Positions 21,724 through 32,647 of a DNA stretch of 64,000 bases are shown here, one piece after another. Made by a program: the position numbers and the translations under genes. The notes below the pieces were generated by a model that saw nothing but the letters and a program-made list of their open reading frames with translations, did no database searches and was not told the DNA's origin. This DNA is from Verticillium longisporum (lineage: Eukaryota > Ascomycota > Sordariomycetes > Glomerellales > Plectosphaerellaceae). The stretch spans positions 310,001 to 374,000 of the forward strand of contig JAETXT010000016.1 of assembly GCA_019188255.1 (NCBI GenBank), read 5' to 3'. Each line of letters begins with the position of its first letter. The first letter of the stretch is position 1.

Positions 21724-24700
21724 TCACTGGTGGACCGCTGGTACGCACTCCATCTGCAGAAGCTTCACGAAGTTCTGATGCTTCTGAGTCGGGAGAATCT
21801 TTGTAAGCCCATCGCTCACTATCTTGTCAGTGCTCATCCAGTCCACGGATATCTTCCCCTGTCTGACTGTTTGTCGGATCCAAAGACGATGGATGTCAAC
21901 ATGCTTGAGCTTCGTAGTGGCTTGAGGCCTCTCACTAGTGAGTAACAGCAGCGTTTGGCGGTTATCACAGAACATCTGGATCGGAACCTTGCCATGAAAA
22001 CGTAGCTGAAGCTCCTTGATCAGACGAAGAGTGGCAAGGTAGTTCCTCGCTGCGACACTGAGGGCCACCAGCTCAGCTTCGGTGCTAGAAGTGACCACGG
22101 ATCGCTGCTTTGTAGCTTTCCAGTCAATTGGACCTCCAAAGAGCATGGTGGTGTATCCTTGTGAACTAAATCTGGTGATGGGATCATCGCCGAATGATGC
22201 GTCGCTCGCACAATACAGCGATGTAGAATGGTCTCCTGATCCTCCGTAGGACAGCGAGAGAGTCCTTGTGCGATAGAGGTAGCGGAGACAGTGGTCTGCT
22301 GCAAGGTGATGGAGTTCTGTCGGCCTGAGCAGAGACTCCGCAAGTCTTGAGGCAGCTTTGGCCACATCAGGTCGTGTTGTGGTTGCTGCGTAATTGATGG
22401 AACCAATTTTGCGTTGGTATAGTTGAATGGATTCAGCAGAGGCTTCGTAATCCTTTGGAGCAGGTGCTGGGTCTGTTGATAGAGGCGTCAAATGACCTCT
22501 GGTGGATGGCTGGAGGTTGAGGTCCTTCATCTTTTCAGTGATGTAGTTCTCCAGAGACAGCCAGAGCTTGCGCTGGCTACGATCTCTGACCACTCTGATG
22601 CCTAAGAACCATCTGACCTCGCCAAGTTCTCGCATCTCGAACAGAGACTTGAGCTGGCTCTTCAGCTCTTCGGCCGCTTGGCGATCCTCTTTGCGGTTCA
22701 TGAGGATGATGTCGTCAACGTAGAAGAACATGATCATGCCTCTGCCCATGAAGACACAGTTATCTTCCTCGAGAGCCACGAGGCCGATCTTCCGCATAGC
22801 CTCGGACAGCAGCTTGTGCCAGAGAAGCGGTGATCGGCGCAAACCGTACAAAGCTCTCTTCAGCTTGAAAATCGTGCGCCTCTGTGGAGCGCCCTTCTTC
22901 TGTTGCATCTCCTGCATGAGATCCCAGCCCTGAGGGGCCCAGACGTAGACTGTCTCGTCGAGGTGTGCATTTGGAAAGGCGTTGACGGCATCCAACTGGT
23001 GCGTGTCTAGGTCAAACTCTGCACAGATGGCCATCAACGTTCTGAACGTCTTGGCTGCCAGTGTCGACGCGTATGTTTCCATCTCATTCTTGGGCTGTTG
23101 GTCTCCTCGTACGCAGAGCCTGGCCTTGAACTTGGTCACGTAGCCGGTGGAGTCAACCTTGTATTTCCAGACCCAGGTCAACCCGAGAACCTTGTGTATT
23201 TCCTGGTCGACCGATTCGAAGGGGACTTGCTCGATTGTGTCCATATTTTCAATGGTGTTGACCTCCTGGACGCTTGCTTCTAGCCACTGCTTTTTGTGAT
23301 CAGAATGAAGCATCTCCTTCCAGGATCTTGGCTCCGCGGGCATATCTGTTCGGAGAAGCGGTTTCTTGTTCGATGGAGTCTGAGTGTGAAAGAATGAGTA
23401 TTCCACGGTCAAATGTGATGATGGAGGCATTTTCTTGCTGCGGCGGGCTCCTAGAGCCTGGTCGGTGGGGGTGCCGTCTTTGAACTGTGACGGCTTTCTG
23501 TCTCTAGCGCTCCTTCGAGTGCCTTGGATTTGTGTTGATGGCGACGGCTGTGGGGCTGGTGCCACTGATGGTCGGGCCTCCACAGTCTCTGTCTCGTCTT
23601 CAGCTGAACTTTGATCAGCTGGTGTGTGTTGAGGTGTTGATTCAGGGCTCCGAGCTACTTCGATAGTGTCTTCAATAGCCTCTTCAGTCACTTGAATGGT
23701 GTCTGGCACGGGGATCGTGTCTTCCACAGCATCTTCAGCCCCTTGAATGGTGTCTATTACGGCATCTTCCACCCCCTCAGAGACAGCTGGCTGGCCTTGT
23801 CCAGTCTCCGTCTCTGGAGTTGGACGTGGTGACGGCAGGACATCATCTCTGCTGGCTGTGTGACCTTCCCGGGGTCGCAGTATCTCCGCGTTGATCTTTC
23901 CTCCAAGTTGGAATGTCCGGGCTTTCTCGAACAGGTCGATGGTGGCAACATCGAACTCGTCAATGTCCAGTGACGAGTTGAAAGGATTCTGGGCGTCCGC
24001 AACGGGCACGTCCAAAGCCTGGAATTCGTCCTGTAGAATTGGCTTTGGGGATTGGGCGTCCTTGAAAACTGTGGACTCATCGAAACCCACGTCTCTTGTC
24101 CTCAATACTGCTTTCATCTCTGGAACCCAGATTCTGTATATGTTGCTGCTGTCGTATCCACAGAGATAGCCGATGTGGGCTCTCGGAGCCAGCTTCTGCT
24201 TTCGGTTACGTCCCTCTTGGGCGTCTGCCGTGAGAGGATACGCCCTGCATCCGTATCTTCGCAGGTGAGCCAGGCCTGGAGCCGTAGTTCGAGCGGCAAG
24301 GCCCTTGGAGTTGAGCCAGTCGTTCAGCCTTCCTTCTGGTGTCGCCCACTGTAGGCGTCCCTTCGGCGTGAGATTGTGGAGATATGCAGCGGTTTGTACC
24401 ACCTCTGGCCACAAATCCTCCGGGAACCCAGCAGCCGAGGTAAGGGTTCTTGCGATGGTGAATATCGTGCCTCCATTGCGTTCTGCGGCACCGTTCTGTT
24501 CTGGTGTCCTTGCGGCTGATCTCTCCAAGAGAATGCCGCGCTCTTCTGACCAAGTAACCAGATTGCTGCGTAGTGCTGAGTCCCAGTCAACTCTCAGGAC
24601 CTTGATGACCAGATGGTACTGTCTCCAGAGAAACATCTCAAAGTTGATAAACGCCTGGAAGCCATCTGCTCTGGCAGGCAGAATCCTGACAACAATCTTC

Positions 24701-26589
24701 CCCGAATATGCGTCCGTTATTACAAGGCACGACTCCATGCCGTTGTACGACTTCCCAGGGCTGAAGAAGTCCAGGTTGACGCGCTCAAATGGATTCGTCG
24801 TCGTGTACGTTGGCTGTCTCCGAGATACAATCTTCTTGGATTTCGCTACCCCGCAAGACTCGCATTCGAATGTTGTTGGCCCTTTCACCCCAACTCCAGT
24901 ACAGCTGTATGGCAGCTGCTGTATGGCCTCTGGGTGGGCATGAGCCAGCCGTTCGTGCCAGAGCCTCGAGTCGCTGACCATCGCGGCTCTCTGCTTCTTG
25001 GAGTGATAGAAGGAAGTGGTGCTATGTAGGGTGTTCACCGCATACTGGCCACCCTTCTCCTGAAGTGGGATCTCTGAGCCAGTGGCTGGGTTGAACAGCA
25101 TGTTCCTGAGCGAGTCCAGTCCGAGTCCTTGGCGTTGGAGCTGCCTGGCTGAAATAAGCGTCGTCGGGTAGTCTTTGATGTACGAGACATCATGGCAGGT
25201 GATGCTGATGACGTTCTGCTTGCTGTCGAGGGTGTCGATGGCCATCGTGCCATGCCCTTCGACGGGGCTTGATTTGCCTCCTCCTGTGCTGTATCTTACA
25301 GTGTCGGTGGCCTCGCGAAAGTTGGTGAGGAGGTCTTTGTTGTTGGTTATATGGTTGGGTGTACCCGAGTCGATCAGGAACTCGTGACGGAGATCCCCTC
25401 CTCGGTTTGTCCGTTGAAACTCGTCCGAATCAGCGACGGAGAAGTTGCTCATGAAGTTGGTGTACTCGTCATCGCAGCTCTGTTCATCATCGTCACCGAG
25501 GAAGTTGTTAAAAGCAGAGACGGCGACTCCACTGGTGCCTCTTGCCTCCTGCCGCTTCTTTTTGTCCTCCTTGATTTTCTCGTTCCAGAATTGCAATGTG
25601 CTTGGCTTCATCCTTTTCTTCGCTTCGTCAATGTAGTCCAGCAGGCTCTGATCGGATTGATAGCTCTTCTTCCTCCGGTGTTCTGCGATATTTGGGCACA
25701 GACAGATGGGCTGACACGCCTTGGGTGCCCTCTTCTGCTGTACACAGTCGCAGAATGGTCTGCGAGAAGGCGAGCTGTTTGGCTGTTGAGGAGAGTCACG
25801 ATGGGAATCCTGGGCACTCGTCCGATCACTTTGACCATTCCGGTCCTTGCCCATGAAGGTCACCGAGTCGCTGTAGAAGGACGTCTGAGATGGCTTGGTG
25901 GTGAGGCGATGCGGTTGGTAGTCTCTAAGGTAGCTCTTGTACCTCAACGCCAGTACCTTCCCTCCATCACGATCATCCAGCTCCCGGCGAACTTGGTGGG
26001 CGCACTCTGCTTCGGCCCACCCTGGAGACACGGAAAGAATTGCCCGAAGGAATTGAACATTTTGATCTGCGGCTTCTTTAAGCTGAGGAATCCCGTGCTT
26101 CTCAACTTCGATACAGAGTAGGATGAAGTCGTCAACCCACTTCTCATGGTCCATCTTCTTGATCATCGCCATATGCTCCTCCCAGCGCTGGCGAATGTAT
26201 TGTTTCTGTCCCATGTCGGAAGGGGCGAAGTGGTCCTTCAACGCCTTGAGCCACTCCTGGCTGCTTTCCTCGTTCATGAAGACGGCCGAAAGGCTCCTGT
26301 CGACTGTGTTGAGGATGTATTTCTGGACCTCCTGGAGGCCCGCTGACTCCCTGTTGTAGATGTCCAAATGGATCTTGTACAACGTCAGCAGTGTGCTGAG
26401 ATCTCGCGTCTCATCTTCGAATGACGGTGCTGTTGGCTTCTTGGCCCTCTTGGGCCGTCTGTCAGCCTCTTTGTCTGGGTCGACTAGATCCCAGGCCTCG
26501 TAGGAGGTCGCCACGGCTCTGACGGAGTTGAGCCATGTCCTCCATTCCTCCCTCCTTGTAAGTGTCACTCTGTGCTTACCAGAGTCCAT
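21724..26589 (-). CDS. gag-pol: Element A Gag-Pol polyprotein, intact
   Basis: One uninterrupted ORF of 1621 residues from an ATG 376 bp inside the 5' LTR. Order of parts: Gag (1 to about 395) with an unusual Cys cluster (CDC..C..CLC..H, about 280-304) in place of a plain zinc knuckle; aspartic protease active site LIDSGTPNH (about 405-413); integrase zinc region WHERLAHAHP..CESCG (about 544-579) and catalytic residues D607 (VNLDFF), D668 (RVDWD) and E703 (NGAAERNG); an acidic Thr/Ser/Glu-rich linker with repeated DTI motifs (about 940-980); reverse transcriptase (QLDAVNAF about 1198-1205, ALYGLRRSPLLW, FFYVDD to about 1292); RNase H (CASDASFGDD, SSTEAELVAL, CDNRQTLLLL, HVDIHRLW). All hallmark residues are present, so the element is plausibly autonomous and active. 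Confidence 0.93.
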   Translation of the reverse strand: MDSGKHRVTLTRREEWRTWLNSVRAVATSYEAWDLVDPDKEADRRPKRAKKPTAPSFEDETRDLSTLLTLYKIHLDIYNRESAGLQEVQKYILNTVDRSLSAVFMNEESSQEWLKALKDHFAPSDMGQKQYIRQRWEEHMAMIKKMDHEKWVDDFILLCIEVEKHGIPQLKEAADQNVQFLRAILSVSPGWAEAECAHQVRRELDDRDGGKVLALRYKSYLRDYQPHRLTTKPSQTSFYSDSVTFMGKDRNGQSDRTSAQDSHRDSPQQPNSSPSRRPFCDCVQQKRAPKACQPICLCPNIAEHRRKKSYQSDQSLLDYIDEAKKRMKPSTLQFWNEKIKEDKKKRQEARGTSGVAVSAFNNFLGDDDEQSCDDEYTNFMSNFSVADSDEFQRTNRGGDLRHEFLIDSGTPNHITNNKDLLTNFREATDTVRYSTGGGKSSPVEGHGTMAIDTLDSKQNVISITCHDVSYIKDYPTTLISARQLQRQGLGLDSLRNMLFNPATGSEIPLQEKGGQYAVNTLHSTTSFYHSKKQRAAMVSDSRLWHERLAHAHPEAIQQLPYSCTGVGVKGPTTFECESCGVAKSKKIVSRRQPTYTTTNPFERVNLDFFSPGKSYNGMESCLVITDAYSGKIVVRILPARADGFQAFINFEMFLWRQYHLVIKVLRVDWDSALRSNLVTWSEERGILLERSAARTPEQNGAAERNGGTIFTIARTLTSAAGFPEDLWPEVVQTAAYLHNLTPKGRLQWATPEGRLNDWLNSKGLAARTTAPGLAHLRRYGCRAYPLTADAQEGRNRKQKLAPRAHIGYLCGYDSSNIYRIWVPEMKAVLRTRDVGFDESTVFKDAQSPKPILQDEFQALDVPVADAQNPFNSSLDIDEFDVATIDLFEKARTFQLGGKINAEILRPREGHTASRDDVLPSPRPTPETETGQGQPAVSEGVEDAVIDTIQGAEDAVEDTIPVPDTIQVTEEAIEDTIEVARSPESTPQHTPADQSSAEDETETVEARPSVAPAPQPSPSTQIQGTRRSARDRKPSQFKDGTPTDQALGARRSKKMPPSSHLTVEYSFFHTQTPSNKKPLLRTDMPAEPRSWKEMLHSDHKKQWLEASVQEVNTIENMDTIEQVPFESVDQEIHKVLGLTWVWKYKVDSTGYVTKFKARLCVRGDQQPKNEMETYASTLAAKTFRTLMAICAEFDLDTHQLDAVNAFPNAHLDETVYVWAPQGWDLMQEMQQKKGAPQRRTIFKLKRALYGLRRSPLLWHKLLSEAMRKIGLVALEEDNCVFMGRGMIMFFYVDDIILMNRKEDRQAAEELKSQLKSLFEMRELGEVRWFLGIRVVRDRSQRKLWLSLENYITEKMKDLNLQPSTRGHLTPLSTDPAPAPKDYEASAESIQLYQRKIGSINYAATTTRPDVAKAASRLAESLLRPTELHHLAADHCLRYLYRTRTLSLSYGGSGDHSTSLYCASDASFGDDPITRFSSQGYTTMLFGGPIDWKATKQRSVVTSSTEAELVALSVAARNYLATLRLIKELQLRFHGKVPIQMFCDNRQTLLLLTSERPQATTKLKHVDIHRLWIRQTVRQGKISVDWMSTDKIVSDGLTKILPTQKHQNFVKLLQMECVPAVHQ

Positions 26590-26945
26590 CTTGAGGATCC
26601 CTGGGCGTTGTCGGAGACCGTCGGGGAGGTCGTTCGATGGTCGCGACTGATCGCGTGTATGTTGAATATCATCAATTGACCCCGCGTGTACTCAAGCCCT
26701 AGGCCACACGTCTCGGAGGTTCAATTGGTCTTGTGGAGCTGATTTCTCCTGCTTCGATGTGTCGTGGAGAGATGATCGCTCTCCTGGAGGATGTCGGTAA
26801 CGGCCCTTGGCCAGTGGTCGTCAATGGCGAAACGTCGCGTCAATTGACTGTTGAAGTGCAGCGGCGATTCAGCTGTAGACAGCTTCGCAGCAGGCGTATT
26901 GGCCGTAGGCGCCCTGCTGTAGATATCGAAGGTCAAGGAGCTGTA

Positions 26946-26965
26946 TCGTCGCCCGGGCTCATAAC
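26946..26965 (-). promoter_or_regulatory. Element A primer-binding site, initiator tRNA-Met half-tRNA type
   Basis: On the plus strand CCCGGGCTCATAAC abuts the LTR at 26966. CGGGCTCATAAC is the anticodon arm of initiator tRNA-Met up to nucleotide 39. This is the primer type described for Drosophila copia and yeast Ty5. The match is from memory of tRNA sequences. Confidence 0.7.
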
Positions 26966-27178
26966 TGTCACCACGGAATTGAACAAAGTGGATTGATTGT
27001 TGTTAAGGTACAAAAGGAGACTTCCAGAAGTCCAAACGAAGGTAATTGGTCAGATCCAGCATCGGTAAGGAGTCTTACCGGGGCGATAACGACAGAACAA
27101 ATGCATCAAATGAGGACTCCACATTTGGGATGAAAGTACTCCTGGGTCACAGAACAGAACCTTGCCTGATCGGCAACA
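26966..27178 (-). repeat. Element A right (5') LTR, 213 bp
   Basis: Complete LTR, identical by eye to the split left LTR and to the inverted solo LTR. Confidence 0.92.
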
Positions 27179-29184
27179 CGGGCCAGGTGTACCGAAGGTG
27201 GGGGTGCTCTACATCGACCTCTGCCGCCAAAGACCCTTATGGCTCGGTTGAGGACTGACCCCATAACAGACAAATCGTCCGACCATGTCACGTAGTACGA
27301 ATCACGGGTCAAAGCGGCTCGCAATCCGCAGATCGGTCATGGACATTGAACCAATGCGACATTCACTCAAGCTTCATCCTATTCCCCACTTCATCCCACC
27401 TCAGGATTGGTTGGGAAGGGTTCGAATGGAACTCCTACAAGCCGTCATGCCCGTAAGACACGTATGAGAAGCATACCGGTTGATGACCATGGAGCTTTTG
27501 AGAATTGAAAAGATCCTCCCCATGTCTCCACGCATCGGGGCTGCAAGTTCCATGTAAGGCACCGCCCGTGGCTGGTTGATCGGCTTCTCCCTCAACGCAG
27601 ATACTAATGCCATCGTCAAATGACGGGCACGAATCATTGAAGCTGGAAGTATTTGGATGCTCGAATGACAGTAGGGTTGGGGATTCGAAAGGGGCCGATT
27701 TGGTACGACAGGCGGCTCGGTATTCGCATGCGCGTCTGCGAGTTCTGGCAAGATATGATATATAACATCTAACACGACATACTTGTTGCTCGGAAGGATT
27801 GGCGGGTGGTGCCAACAACGTTGAGTTTCCTTCCATCGATATGAGAAGGTTTCTGTGCTCTTGCGGCATAGCATTCATTGTCATACAGGACACCGTCTGT
27901 GGTGAATTCCATGTTGCAGGAAAAACACGTCATTGACGCTGTAGCTCTCATTTTGTGACATCTCTTGTGACGATTTCTGGCATCGATGTTGGGCATCTTA
28001 CCACGATCCCATTTCATGGAAATATCACACTTACAGTTGACGGCTTGTGTAAAAGGGTTTGTCGCACTGTTCAAACGCAAATGCCGGCACCCCTTCGTGA
28101 ATCTTCGAGCGATCGTTCCTGTCGCTGTTATTAGACGACTCGTTGTCTCGACTCTATAGTAAAGAAAATCACACTTACAGCAACCGGTCCGATCTAAATC
28201 TTCGTTTGCAGCCCTCAGTTGGGCGTGTTGATGGGCTTTTTTGGTGCCTTCTTACATGAGCACTTCTATTTCCAACGTTGAACGACGTATCCAGTCAGTA
28301 TTGTCGCAGAATTAAACTCACAGAGCCTGTGTGGAAGCAAAGGCCCCCTCACATTCCTTGCCAGGGCATGATATGTTCCCGGACGACAACATTTTATTGG
28401 GGTCAATTCCACGAAAGAGGTGGGCAATTAATAGAACAGATAAGTCGAAGAGGGCCTGGAGGTAATCGCCACGCCGAGAAGTAGGGGAGAGGATGTCGGG
28501 AAGAAGACTAGATGCAGACGTTCAGGATGGCGACGCGACCTTAAGAAAACTATGCGGCGAACGCGACGGCACACAAAAGGGGGCCGCTGTACGTAGGCTG
28601 CTCGGCAGGCTGTTGGAACCGCCAGCACCTCACAATCTACACAAGGATAGACCCAACAGTGACGCACTCCACCGGGGCGCAGTGATCAAGTTCCGCGGCG
28701 AGCTGAGTCGCCAGACAACCAATCTCAGCATCCCTAGTCCTTCGCATTCGTCACTGGTCGAACACAGGCCTTTTTGAGAGCGAACGGCTCCGGGACCAGC
28801 TGCAGGATGCAGCGACCCATGCCTGTCCTGTCAGAGATGGTGCATCGGAACCTGGCATGCAGGGTACTCGGTCCCGCGGATCAGATCAACTCCAAAATTG
28901 GGGGTCAGCTCGATCACTGTACCAATCGGTCAGGACCCACTCCAACACAATGGCAGGAGAAAGACTTGCTCTGGTGTGAGCGTGGCAAGAACCTCCACGG
29001 GAACAGTCCCGGTCGCCTGCCGTGGTATTTCATCAATGCCCTTGCAGGAAGCGAAGGCGTGTTATGGCGCAGGCTTCGTGTATATGGTTCGCGCACCCCC
29101 GTGATCAGTGCGTCGTTGCCTTGCTTTCTAGACCTGCGCCTATCCTTGGCTACTTTTGTTCATGTTACCTCACCACGACGCATC
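27179..29184. other. No confident gene; two minus-strand frames
   Basis: Right flank of element A. The minus frames 27435-27893 and 27769-28080 overlap. The second is Cys/His-rich (CKCDISMKW, RHKRCHKM, CFSCNMEF, DNECYAAR), which could be part of a zinc-binding protein, but it has no family I know. Plus frames at 28493-28777 are basic and unrecognised. I would not call a gene. Confidence 0.35.
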
Positions 29185-30125
29185 ATGTACAGCGCCCCAG
29201 AGATTTCAGCCCTTGTGCTGACCATGACCAGCTTTGTCGTTCGGAGTCTTGGCCATATCATCTATACAGTCCCCCAAACGAGAAGCTGGTTGCATTCAGC
29301 AGCAGAAGGACGTGGGGAGTTCGAGCCTAGAGCGTTCGCCATTGAGCTCATTCATTTCACAGCATGCATCACAGCCTTTTCGCTCCACTTCAATGAGCAC
29401 TTGCTGTTGCTCATTTGTACCTGCGGCATTGTAGCAGGCGAAGTAAGTGGTCCCTCCTACTGGCAGTACACCAGCTAACAGGCTATAGGGACTCTTTTGG
29501 GACCGTCTTCTCCAATCAACACAATGGCTATGGATCTCGGCTCTCAGCAGCCTTGCGTACTCTGCAGTCGTCATGCTAGCTGCGTTCTTCAGCCAATCGC
29601 CTGAAACCGCCCGCACACCGGTGTTAGTCCTCTTCGAAATAAACCTACTTGTGGCCATCGTCCGTACCGGCCTTTACCTCAACCTCTCCTACGAGAGTGA
29701 CTGTCGGAAACGGGATGGCAAGGAGCGGCTTAGATATTGGCCTATTTTCTTCAAGGTTGTGACCTTACGACAACTCGATGATAATGATGGAAAGTCCACC
29801 ATCTTGTTGGGCCTCCACATGATATTGAAGGTCGCTGCCGCCAGTGTTGGGCTCGCTCCTACATTCCAAAAGCCCGCATTCTACTTTGTGAGTTCGGATT
29901 GCCCACGTCCTTTGTCACACGCTCATGAAATAGGTGGCCTTCCTGGTCCTAGGCTTTGTATGCTCCGTCGTGCCTCTCGTGTATCTGTACGAGTGCTTAG
30001 CTCGAGCTGTATCGAAAGGAATCACAGGCGAGGGGTATCAAGAAGATGAGGAGACGCTCCGTCAAGGACATGACCCGCGGGGAACTCCATCTGCTTCAGA
30101 TCTCTCCCTTGTCGCGAGTGTCTAG
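29185..30125 (+). CDS. Multi-pass membrane protein, unknown function
   Basis: Three exons: 29185-29442, 29489-29887 and 29934-30125. Introns are 29443-29488 (GTAAGT..GCTAAC..ATAG) and 29888-29933 (GTGAGT..AATAG); both keep the frame. The product has about 282 residues with roughly six hydrophobic segments (SALVLTMTSFVVRSL, HFTACITAFSL, LLLLICTCGIVAG, LAYSAVVMLAAFF, LLVAIVRTGLYLNL, FYFVAFLVLGFVCSVVPLVYLYECL) and a polar C-terminal tail. The upstream frame stays open to 28774 without clear membrane character, so the start is uncertain and another 5' exon is possible. I do not recognise the family. The layout recalls fungal integral membrane proteins found beside secondary-metabolism or stress genes. 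Confidence 0.6.
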
Positions 30126-32094
30126 AATGCAAATTGGTTGACCATATCCTATAAATCTGCTTGGACTCATCGGTGAAGATTGCTGCCTTGCTTATGCCAT
30201 TATTCCTGCACGTCCTCGAATACCAGGGTCCTCTTGCTATCGGGCAAGAAAACCTACACACCACAAGGTAGATGTGAAGGTTGGAAGCTCAATCACCAAC
30301 TCAGTATCCGCTTGTATTCCTCCTCTTCAGACAGTAGAACTGTATCTTCGGGACCAAAGATTTCTCCCACTTCAGAATGGCCGATCTTCGGGGTTCGCGT
30401 GGATAGTTCGAAGCGAATGGCTCGGAAACGGTAATGTCTGCCTCAAGAACGTCAAGAACGTCGGCGAGAAGTCTGTCGAGCATGTGACGCCAGTCACGGT
30501 TGCGTCAGTCAATCTGCCAAGTTCTGATGGAACCATCCAGTTAGTAGATGGTGGCTTTTCCCCTCTTTTGTGTGCTTAGCTGCCTTTTCGCCGAGAGTTT
30601 CCGCCTGAGCCCTGCGCAAGTTGCGTGTCGGGAGGATGCTCCTGTTGATCAGCCCTTCTTCGACTGGGTATCGTGTTCGGTCGTTTCCCCACGGAGGGGT
30701 CGAGTTGGGTGACAGGTGAGAAGAACGGTTGTCCACAATCAGTCGGAGGTCGGGCTGCGTCCTGTTGGTTATCACTACCTAGTGTCATGAACAGGAAGGC
30801 ATAAATGCAAAAAGTCGAGGCGATCGTCGGAGTGGAAAGCTTCCAGTCTGGTTTACGGCAAAGAGTAGGCGGGCAAGCCAAAACAGAGGCGTAGCAAATG
30901 GAGAGGAGATCAAAGAGGGAGCAGAGAAAGAACGAAGACATCCATCCACAAAGGAGGAAGCGGCAGGCAGCCCATGGTGCACGCCCCACAACAATGCGAT
31001 CCCACATAATGCCGTCTTTTGATTAGCAAGGCTTACCTCCATCGGGCGTATGCACCTCCTCGTGTATGCCACACAGACACAGACGCGGCGCGGGGAGCTG
31101 GACACTTCACTGATCGTGCCGCGATGGAAGGAACGGGGGTAGGGAACATCCCTTGGCCGTGTCCTTTCAGGCCATAATCCAAAATAATAAACAGAGGCTC
31201 CGCAGCTGGTACGCTGTCCAGAAGCCTGTCAGTCTGCCGTTGCGATGCTGCATTTTCAGCCGACGGCCAATGCGACCTGGCTCCGGCACATACACACCCA
31301 GTCCGTTCTCTGCGAACGCAGCGTGCTTCCGCCCATCGACCATGACCTTCAGAAATGTAGAACAGCTGCTGGAGACAACAATGAGTACACTCGTTTCTTC
31401 TCCAAATTAATGGCAAAAGTCTGTATGAGCATCCAGCAGTAGTCCAAAATTTGCCGGTGATACTGGCTGATTTACCTCGAGTCGCGCCTCCACACGCGAT
31501 CCAGACGCCCTGACGCCTTGGCGCCCGAAGGTCTTTGGTAAGAGCCAGACCCATATGATCCTGTATCCAATCCATCGAACACTGTCGAGAGGAAAGCCGT
31601 GAAGTCCCGACTCACAGATGATTGCAGATTTGTGATATATGCAACTGGCATGCGTGGTCGGCGGCCAACTTGCGGTGTGCCGATCCCCACTGTAGAGAAG
31701 ATTAGCTACTTACCGGAAAGTCTCACCGGTCGTCTTCCGAGGCTGAAGGGGAAGGGTACAGGGAAGGGGGCAGGATGTGCATGCACCACCATAGTAGCAC
31801 AATAAGCCTTAGCCTGCCATCCCAGCATGGAACAGCGAGGGAGCTGCATCTTCATGATCAGTTCAAGTCAAATGGATTCTACCGTATTGGTCTGCCTCTT
31901 CTTGATTGCGACAGCTCACAGGCAGCCACAAGCAAGGATCGCAATTTCACTGCAACGTTGGCAATCGCGACGCCGGGCACTCAACAACGGGGGGTTTTTT
32001 AGGAACGTAGCAGGCATGTGTTCATAAAGAGGCCGTCATTCCTACTTGGCTAGCACGCATCATCAAGCGGGGACAAGCAACTACAAAAACCAAC
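30126..32094. other. Gene-free stretch (no supported gene)
   Basis: Frames such as 30274-30579 (plus) and 31033-31575 (minus, ATG-initiated, 180 residues, Cys- and Arg-rich) are open but have no domain, no splice pattern and no recognisable composition. I see no repeats or RNA genes. Confidence 0.4.
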
Positions 32095-32647
32095 ATGACA
32101 AGCCTCCCACCGACTAGACATCAACGAAGCTCGGGGTCAACTTTGGCTGACAACCAGGCGTTGCCCCATACTGCATCTTCGCTGGAAGACTGGATAAATG
32201 GCGTTTCTGACATCGAAGACCGCGGCCTTCTGAGTCGGCTGACAAGCTGCGAAACTCCCTTGAAAGATGATGATCAGCTGACAATCTTCGACGATATTGA
32301 AGAGGCGAGTGCCAGCGATAATTATACATCAGGATCAGATTCTCATGCTGATATGCAGAACATTGAGCCTGACGGAGCCCCCGGGTGGTTGGTAAGAAAA
32401 CCAGTCCTCACTCCCAGCAAGGCTAATACTCTCCTATGCGTAGCCCGCTCATCATTGCCCAGTCGGTGATTATTTGGCACCAAGGCAACAATTCTTAGCT
32501 ACTAATCGGATGGCAAAGCCAGATTTATCTGTGGGTTCATTTCAAGTTCATAGATGCGCAATGGAACCCCTTGAAGACAATGTTCTCTCTTCTTCTCTTT
32601 CCAGTGCCTCATCGAATGCCGGTCAGCATACGTGGGTCTCTCTGTGA
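32095..32647 (+). CDS. Hypothetical two-exon protein
   Basis: The ATG follows CCAAC, a fair start context. Exon 1 is 32095-32391. The intron at 32392-32443 (GTAAGA..GCTAATAC..GTAG) removes the unspliced stop, and exon 2 is 32444-32647, in frame. The product has about 166 residues, acidic and Ser/Asp-rich (SLEDWINGVSDIEDRGLLSRL, LTIFDDIEEASASDN), without membrane or secretion signals, probably largely disordered. No family recognised. Clean splicing that extends the frame is the main support for it being real. Confidence 0.45.

Larger units (their letters stand above)
15559..27178 (-). mobile_element. Copia LTR retrotransposon A (intact), with nested insertions
   Basis: Minus-strand Ty1/copia element. 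The right LTR (its 5' LTR) is 26966-27178, 213 bp, TG..CA on either strand. The left LTR (its 3' LTR) is split into 15559-15588 and 21337-21519 (30 + 183 = 213 bp) and appears identical. The interior is 21520-26965, with one intact gag-pol ORF. The primer-binding site abuts the right LTR and a polypurine run (TCTGAGGGGTG on the minus strand) abuts the left LTR. Removing the nested DNA (15589-21336) restores a standard element of about 5.9 kb. The 5-bp flanks (ATTCT at 15554-15558, CGGGC at 27179-27183) do not match, so no target-site duplication is seen. Confidence 0.9.
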
